DNA of 27,234 nucleotides from Reclinomonas americana ATCC 50394 (taxonomy: Eukaryota; Jakobida; Jakobea; Jakobida). The position numbers were made by a program, and so were the translations under genes. Under the pieces are notes generated by a model that worked only from the letters and a program-made list of their open reading frames with translations, had not been told where the DNA came from and searched no databases. Within the stretch, counting starts at the first letter, position 1. Each line of letters opens with the position of its first letter. Location: contig PS015540.1 of NCBI GenBank assembly GCA_048213135.1, forward strand, positions 17,372-44,605, written 5' to 3'. This document shows positions 22,201 through 27,234 of this stretch, in pieces.

Positions 22201-23874
22201 GAGTGGACATGGCGATGACGGCAGAGGGTGGGGTGGAGACGACGTCGGTTGGAAGTCATGTGGGTGGTGGTTATGGTGGTGTGGCAGTGGATGCGAGGGA
22301 GATCATGCTGGAGAGTGTGACGGACGATGCTACGACGGAGGGGATTGGTGCGGATGGCGCCACCGATGTTGACGAGGACGACGAGCACAGCCAGCACGAG
22401 GTGGGAGCAGATGATGACAACGAGGTGCGGTACCGACAGTATCATAGTGCGGTGCGGTGGTTTGAGGGACATCGGGAGGCGGTGAACGACTTGGGGTCGG
22501 ACGAGTGTTCGGGATCTGAGTTTGAGATTGCGGCCGGTGCATCGTCGCGAGTGGTGTCTGATGCGTTCGCGCAAGCGGCTCAAGTGTGTGGACCGAGTGA
22601 GGAGGAGGTGGCGGCGGCGGTGAGAGAGAAAGAGAATGCGGCAGTTGTGCGGCGGCTGATGCGACATGCTGGGTGGTTCTTGGCTCGGCCTGTGGGCGAG
22701 CTGCCACGGGTGGTGATTCAGTGCGAGGATGGGTGTGCGGATCCACCAGATGCGAACGAGCGGGAGGGACGAGATGTGCGACTGCAGACGACGCAAGTGA
22801 GTCGCGGGACGCAGTGTGCGGAGGTGAGTGAATGTGGGCGGTGGAGATGGTGGAAATTGATTCTGTTTTTTAAGTGAGGTGGAGGACTGATGATGTCGTC
22901 ATCGTGGTGAAAGATTGTGCATGTGGAGACGTTGTGGCGACCAAAGGACGTGCGGGNNNNNNNNNNNNNNNNNNNNNNNNNNNNNNNNNNNNNNNNNNNN
23001 NNNNNNNNNNNNNNNNNNNNNNNNNNNNNNNNNNNNNNNNNNNNNNNNNNNNNNNNNNNNNNNNNNNNNNNNNNNNNNNNNNNNNNNNNNNNNNNNNNNN
23101 NNNNNNNNNNNNNNNNNNNNNNNNNNNNNNNNNNNNNNNNNNNNNNNNNNNNNNNNNNNNNNNNNNNNNNNNNNNNNNNNNNNNNNNNNNNNNNNNNNNN
23201 NNNNNNNNNNNNNNNNNNNNNNNNNNNNNNNNNNNNNNNNNNNNNNNNNNNNNNNNNNNNNNNNNNNNNNNNNNNNNNNNNNNNNNNNNNNNNNNNNNNN
23301 NNNNNNNNNNNNNNNNNNNNNNNNNNNNNNNNNNNNNNNNNNNNNNNNNNNNNNNNNNNNNNNNNNNNNNNNNNNNNNNNNNNNNNNNNNNNNNNNNNNN
23401 NNNNNNNNNNNNNNNNNNNNNNNNNNNNNNNNNNNNNNNNNNNNNNNNNNNNNNNNNNNNNNNNNNNNNNNNNNNNNNNNNNNNNNNNNNNNNNNNNNNN
23501 NNNNNNNNNNNNNNNNNNNNNNNNNNNNNNNNNNNNNNNNNNNNNNNNNNNNNNNNNNNNNNNNNNNNNNNNNNNNNNNNNNNNNNNNNNNNNNNNNNNN
23601 NNNNNNNNNNNNNNNNNNNNNNNNNNNNNNNNNNNNNNNNNNNNNNNNNNNNNNNNNNNNNNNNNNNNCGACGTCGTGCTGCGCGCAGAACAAATTCTTT
23701 ATCGGTGCCTGCATCAGTGTGCTGTACGACGTGTTGATTGCACAGCCGTTGCTGCTGCTGGTGTTTGCGATAGACGGGAGCGTATTCGAGGGTCTGCTGG
23801 GTGGCATGTTCCTCGCCAATGATGTGGAGGAGGCGGCGGAACAGGGCGCCACCACGGGCGCCTCGCTGCGGTGA
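14603..23874 (+). CDS. REJ-EGF-GPS multi-transmembrane receptor, polycystin-1-like (gaps inside)
   Basis: Exons: <14628-14733, 14835-15092, 15167-15357, 15432-15827, 15901-16128, 16183-16312, 16380-16472, 16553-16650, 16723-16814, 16879-16968, 17019-17283, 17320-17425, 17507-17653, 17731-17769, 17815-17940, 18085-18198, 18279-18465, 18660-18750, 18826-18969, 19032-19139, 19287-19379, 19632-19925, 20000-20129, 20198-20315, 20406-20573, 20634-20740, 20809-20889, gap, 21388-21526, 21598-21691, 21739-21902, 21950-22796, 22914-22956, gap, 23669-23874. Order: beta-rich N-terminus, Gly/Ser linker (15719-15783), REJ-like modules ([20 protein letters not shown]), EGF-like domain ([18 protein letters not shown]), GAIN-like stalk, GPS (Cys-rich, [17 protein letters not shown]; predicted cleavage HL/T), TM1 (about 20457-20550), [15 protein letters not shown] loop, TM2-3, a long acidic cytosolic loop (21950-22796) and a last QPL-containing TM. 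GPS, the TM2-3 pattern ending GRRPK and the QPL motif point to the polycystin-1 family. The ligand is unknown. Confidence 0.75.
15719..15783 (+). repeat. In-frame Gly-Ser minisatellite
   Basis: GGATCCTCTGGGTCC-like units repeat with small changes inside exon 15432-15827 of the REJ receptor. They encode a Gly-Ser-Ser linker with Thr and Asn interruptions, directly before the first REJ-like module. The unit is a multiple of 3 nt, so copy-number change keeps the frame. Confidence 0.8.
17949..17968. other. Assembly gap (20 N)
   Basis: A fixed-length 20-N gap in an intron of the REJ receptor, just before GTAC-rich sequence and a GA/GT microsatellite. The repeat probably broke the assembly; the true length is unknown. 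Confidence 0.99.
17969..18062. repeat. GTAC-rich block, then (GA)n and (GT)n
   Basis: Positions 17969-18004 alternate GTACGTAC and CGTACCGTAC units, which are close to self-complementary. They are followed by GA dinucleotides (about 18003-18031) and GT dinucleotides (about 18031-18062). All lie in an intron of the REJ receptor, directly after a 20-N gap. Confidence 0.85.
18476..18601. repeat. Intronic GA-rich microsatellite
   Basis: An imperfect GA array with CAGAGACAGAGGGA interruptions fills the intron between the exon ending at 18465 and the EGF-like exon starting at 18660. Confidence 0.85.
19154..19173. other. Assembly gap (20 N)
   Basis: A second 20-N gap, again at a TG microsatellite. 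It falls in the intron 19140-19286: the donor GTTGCG at 19140 and the acceptor at 19285-19286 are both visible and phase 0, so no coding sequence need be lost. Confidence 0.99.
19174..19280. repeat. Intronic (TG)n microsatellite
   Basis: A nearly pure TG run spans about 19186-19241, with looser TG-rich sequence up to the acceptor of the exon at 19287. Confidence 0.9.
20900..21321. other. Assembly gap (422 N) between TM1 and TM2 of the REJ receptor
   Basis: The exon before the gap ends at 20889 in phase 1, with donor GTGCGT. The exon after it starts at 21388 with the two bases that complete a codon. The two can be joined directly in frame, so the gap may be pure intron. Confidence 0.99.
22957..23668. 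other. Assembly gap (712 N) in the REJ receptor
   Basis: This gap hides exon sequence between the end of the cytosolic loop (22956) and the final exon (from 23669). At least one TM helix of the receptor is probably inside it. Confidence 0.99.
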
Positions 23875-23887
23875 ACAAGGGCGGCAA

Positions 23888-24569
23888 TCACTCTGCCACT
23901 GCTGCCATCTCCACGTCCTCCTCTTCCACCACCACCTGCTGCTGCTGCTGCTGCTGCGGTGGCAGAGCGGCAGAGGTCTCCTGTTGCAGGGGATCACGTC
24001 GCCGTCGATCCAAGTCGCGGTGACATACCGCCAGCAGTTCGCGCATGCCCTCAATGCCGTGCTCTGCGCGTCGTCGTCGTCGTCGTTGTGCACTCAATAA
24101 AAAACCGTGCACTGAGAGGAGCAGAGGAGGGATGGAGAGCGACGACACGCACCCGCCACTTGCACACTGTGCACCAGCTGCTGCGTGGCCTCGGCCGATT
24201 GCTCCTGAAGCTGCTGAAACTCGCGTGCCATGGCCTCGGTGGAGCAGTCGACCTCGCGCAAGGCCTCCAGCAGTTCCTCCACGCGACCTGCAGAGCTTAC
24301 CACACTGGTCGCCCACTCGCGGGCCTGAGAAGTGTGAGAGTGGGTGAGAGACAAGTGAGGGATGGAGGGAGAAGACGGGATGCGCGCGCGCACTGTTTGC
24401 TCCATCTCCGCGGTGCCCGAGGCTGCGAGCAAGGAGGGGGGAGAAGGGGGAAGGGAGAGGGGAAAAGGGGGAAGAGAGGGTGAGAGGGATGAAGGGAGGG
24501 AGGGAGGGAGGGAGTGAAGGAGGGGAGAGAGGGGGGAGTGAGTGAGTGAGTGAGTGAGTGAGTGGGTGA

Positions 24570-24630
<61 letters not shown>

Positions 24631-25222
24631 AGAGAGANNNNNNNNNNNNNNNNNNNNNNNNNNNNNNNNNNNNNNNNNNNNNNNNNNNNNNNNNNNNNNN
24701 NNNNNNNNNNNNNNNNNNNNNNNNNNNNNNNNNNNNNNNNNNNNNNNNNNNNNNNNNNNNNNNNNNNNNNNNNNNNNNNNNNNNNNNNNNNNNNNNNNNN
24801 NNNNNNNNNNNNNNNNNNNNNNNNNNNNNNNNNNNNNNNNNNNNNNNNNNNNNNNNNNNNNNNNNNNNNNNNNNNNNNNNNNNNNNNNNNNNNNNNNNNN
24901 NNNNNNNNNNNNNNNNNNNNNNNNNNNNNNNNNNNNNNNNNNNNNNNNNNNNNNNNNNNNNNNNNNNNNNNNNNNNNNNNNNNNNNNNNNNNNNNNNNNN
25001 NNNNNNNNNNNNNNNNNNNNNNNNNNNNNNNNNNNNNNNNNNNNNNNNNNNNNNNNNNNNNNNNNNNNNNNNNNNNNNNNNNNNNNNNNNNNNNNNNNNN
25101 NNNNNNNNNNNNNNNNNNNNNNNNNNNNNNNNNNNNNNNNNNNNNNNNNNNNNNNNNNNNNNNNNNNNNNNNNNNNNNNNNNNNNNNNNNNNNNNNNNNN
25201 NNNNNNNNNNNNNNNNNNNNNN

Positions 25223-25292
<70 letters not shown>

Positions 25293-25655
25293 TGCAGTGT
25301 GTGTGTGCGTGTGTGTGTGTGTGTGTGAGTGACAGTGAGTGACAGTGAGTGAGTGAGTGGGTGAGTGAGAGTGACAGTGAGTGAGTGAGTGATTGTGTGT
25401 GTGAGAGTGCAGTGAGAGAGTGAGTGATTGTGTGAGAGAGAGAAGGGAGTGTGTGTCACTCTCCTCACACACAGTGTGCAGGCAAGGCAACACAGTAAGA
25501 GTGAGAGTGCATCTCTCTCTCTTTGTTTGTGTGTTTCACCACTGACCACCCTGCTCGCTCAGACGCGGTGCTTGTCGTTGCACCAGGCCTGCACTGTTGT
25601 AGAGTGCCTGAGAGAGCTCACTCACAGCAAGTTGCACTTGCGACAAGCGATCCAT
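23888..25655 (-). CDS. MED21: Mediator complex subunit 21 (MED21/Srb7), with poly-Gln tail
   Basis: Four minus-strand exons, phase-matched: 25547-25655, 24394-24422, 24153-24324, 23888-24063 (TGA 23888-23890), about 161 residues; human MED21 is about 144. The first exon reads MDRLSQVQLAVSELSQALYN, very close to the start of MED21 proteins (Met-Ala/Asp-Arg-Leu-Thr-Gln-Leu-Gln pattern). The rest is the expected long helical hairpin (VEELLEALREVD, then EFQQLQEQSAEA and GIEGMRELLAVC). MED21 pairs with MED7 in the middle module of Mediator and links activators to RNA polymerase II in the nucleus. The C-terminus adds seven Gln encoded near 23937-23957 and an acidic VEEEDVEM tail not typical of short MED21. 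Exon 1 and exon 2 are 1.1 kb apart, across microsatellites and a 585-N gap; both are phase 1, but an extra exon could be hidden. Confidence 0.8.
24096..24101 (+). promoter_or_regulatory. Candidate polyadenylation signal AATAAA for the REJ receptor
   Basis: AATAAA followed by more A lies 222 nt after the receptor stop codon (23874). It falls inside intron 3 of the antisense MED21 gene (24064-24152). Use of this signal would make the receptor 3' UTR run across the whole last exon of MED21. The motif alone is weak evidence. Confidence 0.4.
24535..24637. repeat. GTGA array and (TG)n microsatellite in MED21 intron 1
   Basis: GTGA tetranucleotides (about 24535-24573) pass into a pure TG run (about 24574-24628), ending at the N gap. 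Upstream, 24428-24534 is purine-rich with GGGA units. Confidence 0.9.
24638..25222. other. Assembly gap (585 N) in MED21 intron 1
   Basis: TG microsatellites flank this gap on both sides. It lies in the long first intron of MED21; no coding sequence is required in it by phase. Confidence 0.99.
25223..25445. repeat. (GT)n, GA and GTGA/GACAGTGA arrays in MED21 intron 1
   Basis: A GT run (about 25224-25278) is followed by GA repeats and by GTGA and GACAGTGA tetra- and octanucleotide units up to about 25445. On the MED21 coding strand these read as CA and TCAC repeats. Confidence 0.9.
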
Positions 25656-26057
25656 TCTTTATCAATCTGTGAACGAGTTAACTGCATGACAAGAGGACCA
25701 CACACATTGATTTCGTTCTTCGAGGACATGCAAGCGTTCTTTATAGTGAGCTGTACAGTGTGTTGCATGTGATAGAGAGAGGAAAACACAGTTAGAAAGC
25801 GAGAGAGAGAGAGAAACAAGGGTGTCTACAACGGAAGGAGGAGCGATTGGCACCTCGTCGCCGGAACCCCACACCGCGGGTAAGGGGGGCGTGGTTTCGC
25901 GGCAAACCACGAGGGCGAGCGAAAGAACGAGTAAGAGAGAGAGAGAGACAACTAAACATAGCGGGGTGCGAGTCGACGATACCACGCAGCGATAACGATC
26001 CATGCTAATAAAAAAATGAGTGCCAGCGAGACAACGCTGCTGGGCTCGCTTCCCTTA
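25656..26057. other. Intergenic region between Kelch gene 3' end and MED21 start
   Basis: This region should hold the MED21 promoter and the Kelch 3' UTR, both on the minus strand. It contains a GA run near 25800-25813, another near 25935-25947, and a perfect 8-bp hairpin listed separately. A minus-strand ORF at 25662-26003 begins with a hydrophobic stretch, but the hydrophobic part is largely translated repeat. Confidence 0.5.
25890..25911. other. Perfect 8-bp inverted repeat (hairpin)
   Basis: CGTGGTTT at 25890-25897 and AAACCACG at 25904-25911 are exact reverse complements around the 6-nt loop CGCGGC. It lies about 235 bp upstream of the MED21 start codon in a GC-rich island. It could be a protein-binding dyad, part of a structured RNA, or chance. 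Confidence 0.5.
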
Positions 26058-26766
26058 TTACAGGGCCATATTCCGCATGGCGCCTGTCACCGAGGCAGAG
26101 GCCTTGGAGTCGCCGCCAGGCATCGCTAGCGATAGTCTCCACAGATCGCCCAGACTGACATTGTTGAAACCGGCGCCGCCGTGAATGTACGCCACCGACT
26201 CCTCCTCGATCCACACGAGGCCGAAGCCGAAGCGCGGAGGCGGATGTGGGCCGCTGTCTTGCGATGCCGACGAGTCGGGTACCAGGCATTCCCACGTCCG
26301 CGATGCTGAAAAACAAAAAAAGGCAAATGAGTACTTTTGTTTGTGTCTTTGTGTGTGGTTTTCTTCTCAAGAAAAGTGACGCACGCAGATGCAGGCGGTG
26401 CACGTCATTAAAGTATCGATCGTCGCCAATGGTGCAGCAGCCGCCGACCACAATCAGCGAATCGCCACTGCTGAATGCACGATGCCCGGAACGAGGTGCT
26501 GGTGCGTCCCCCGAGCATTCGAGTGCCGTCCACGAGGCGGTTTCTGTGATGCAGTGAGTACAGAGAGGGAGACAACTGAATAGAGAGGGGGCGAGCAACT
26601 CACCAATGTCGTACACATAGACATCGTTCAGTGCTGCCGAGGGGCCGACGCCACCGAATACCACAATGCTGTCGCCGAAGAGGGTGGCCGAATGTCCGCG
26701 TCGTGCGGAGGGCGAGTGGTCCGATGGATTAATGTGCCACCATTGGTTCTCCACTGTATGAGGCAT
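26058..26766 (-). CDS. Kelch-repeat protein (probably 5' partial)
   Basis: Exons on the minus strand are 26604-26753, 26385-26543 and 26058-26305 (TAA 26058-26060), phase-matched. Three Kelch repeats are visible, each with the Gly-Gly and the spaced Tyr/Trp: the first has GDSIVVFGGVG and LNDVYVYD, the second GDSLIVVGGC and NDVHRLHL with SRTWECL, the third VAYIHGGAGFNN and LGDLWRLSL. Kelch repeats fold as blades of a beta-propeller and usually bind other proteins. A propeller normally needs five to seven blades, so more repeats probably lie upstream of the window. The first visible exon follows a CATACAG acceptor after a huge polypyrimidine tract. Alternatively an ATG at 26764-26766 reads into the exon without splicing, which would give a complete protein of about 190 residues. 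I prefer the partial-gene reading. Confidence 0.7.
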
Positions 26767-26770
26767 GGGT

Positions 26771-27023
26771 GAGGAAGAGGGAGAGGGAGAGGAAGAGGAA
26801 GGAGGGGGAAGGAGGGGGAAAGAGGGGGAAAGAGGGGGAAAGAGGGAAAGAGGGAAAGAGGGAAAGAGGGAAAGAGGGAAAGAGGGAAAGAGGGAAAGAG
26901 GGAAAGAAGGAAAGAGTGGAAGAGGGAAAGGAAGAGAGGAGGGGAGAAGAGAGGAAGGAGAGGAGAGGAGAGGGGAAGAGGGAGAGAAGGGAAGAGGGAA
27001 GGGGGAGAGGGAGAAGGAGAGAG
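26771..27023. repeat. Long homopurine tract with AAAGAGGG minisatellite
   Basis: The plus strand is purine-only from 26771 to 26916, and again from 26918 to 27023 with a single T between. Inside, AAAGAGGG octanucleotides repeat in tandem (about 26835-26900), preceded by AAAGAGGGGG units. On the Kelch coding strand it is a polypyrimidine tract ending near the exon at 26753, so it may double as an intron 3' end. Confidence 0.9.
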
Positions 27024-27109
27024 CAAAAGAGAAAGAGTGGGAAAGCCAGAGACACGGACAGAGCAAGATCGACAGCCAGCGAGCGAGTGAGCGAGAGAGA
27101 GGGCGGGAG

Positions 27110-27153
27110 AGGGCGGGCGAGAGAGACACACCCAGACACACAGACAGACAGAC

Positions 27154-27190
<37 letters not shown>

Positions 27191-27200
27191 AAGAAAGACA
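27110..27200. repeat. GACA, GA and GAAA microsatellites
   Basis: GACA tetranucleotides (about 27142-27160) pass into GA dinucleotides and short GAAA units near the window end. No coding signal is seen from 26767 to 27234. Confidence 0.85.
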
Positions 27201-27234
27201 CATCCAAGACAGACCCACAGACCGCCAGACAGAC

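Noticed and set aside
23888-25549. 553-residue minus-strand ORF crossing the 585-N gap
   Set aside because: Half of it is N and Thr-His repeats from TG microsatellites. Only its last part is a real exon (MED21 exon 4).
25662-26003. Small secreted-protein-like ORF (minus strand) with an N-terminal hydrophobic stretch
   Set aside because: The hydrophobic stretch is mostly translated CT repeat, there is no recognisable domain, and it overlaps the MED21 promoter region.
26815-26900. Regularly spaced short repeats resembling an array (CRISPR-like)
   Set aside because: The 8-nt units are directly tandem with no unique spacers, and the window is eukaryotic; it is a minisatellite.
26005-27207. 400-residue minus-strand ORF reaching the window end
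   Set aside because: Its first half is Ser/Leu/Phe/Pro low complexity produced by translating the polypyrimidine tract. Only the Kelch exon portion is credible, and the frame changes at the introns.

Overview
The window is nuclear DNA of a single-celled eukaryote. Genes lie on both strands and are cut into many short exons (17-850 nt) by short introns (mostly 45-110 nt). TAA, TAG and TGA all act as stops. The content (a striated-fibre assemblin, a sortilin-type VPS10 receptor, a plant/animal-type ammonium transporter, a Mediator subunit, a polycystin-1-like REJ/GPS receptor) fits a flagellated, free-living protist. I cannot name the lineage. Long TG, GA and GTGA microsatellites sit in introns, and six N-filled gaps interrupt the assembly. 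I built every gene model by hand, by joining exons whose reading phases match across GT..AG introns.

Layout from left to right: 176-754 (+) 3' part of an SF-assemblin gene; 1045-3579 (-) a five-transmembrane protein of the tweety/prominin-like type; 3580-4307 a divergent intergenic region holding a degenerate-looking dynein light chain (LC8)-like piece; 4308-8048 (+) a repeat scaffold protein with LRR, armadillo-like and TPR-like parts; 8111-10480 (-) a complete ammonium transporter in 14 exons; 10755-14377 (-) a complete VPS10/sortilin receptor in 13 exons; about 14628-23874 (+) a large REJ-EGF-GPS-multi-TM receptor related to polycystin-1, broken by gaps; 23888-25655 (-) MED21, a Mediator subunit with a poly-Gln tail; 26058-26753 or beyond (-) a Kelch-repeat protein, probably 5' partial; then a very long purine/pyrimidine tract to the window end.

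There is no operon or defence island. The genes are ordinary cellular genes with unrelated jobs: cytoskeletal root fibre, membrane transport, vesicle sorting, cell-surface receptor, transcription. Three gene pairs converge tail to tail, with 13, 62 and 290 bp between stop codons. The closest pair (REJ receptor/MED21) must make overlapping antisense 3' UTRs if the AATAAA at 24096 is used.

The observations most worth following are: (1) an unusual 5' splice-site preference, GTTGCG(T) and GTGCGT, instead of GTRAGT; (2) a polycystin-1-like receptor in which TM1 and TM2 join in phase without a PLAT domain and which seems to stop after about five TMs; (3) micro-exons of 17-31 nt, four of them in the ammonium transporter; (4) a MED21 gene split across a gap-bearing microsatellite intron; (5) a 146-nt uninterrupted purine run at 26771-26916.
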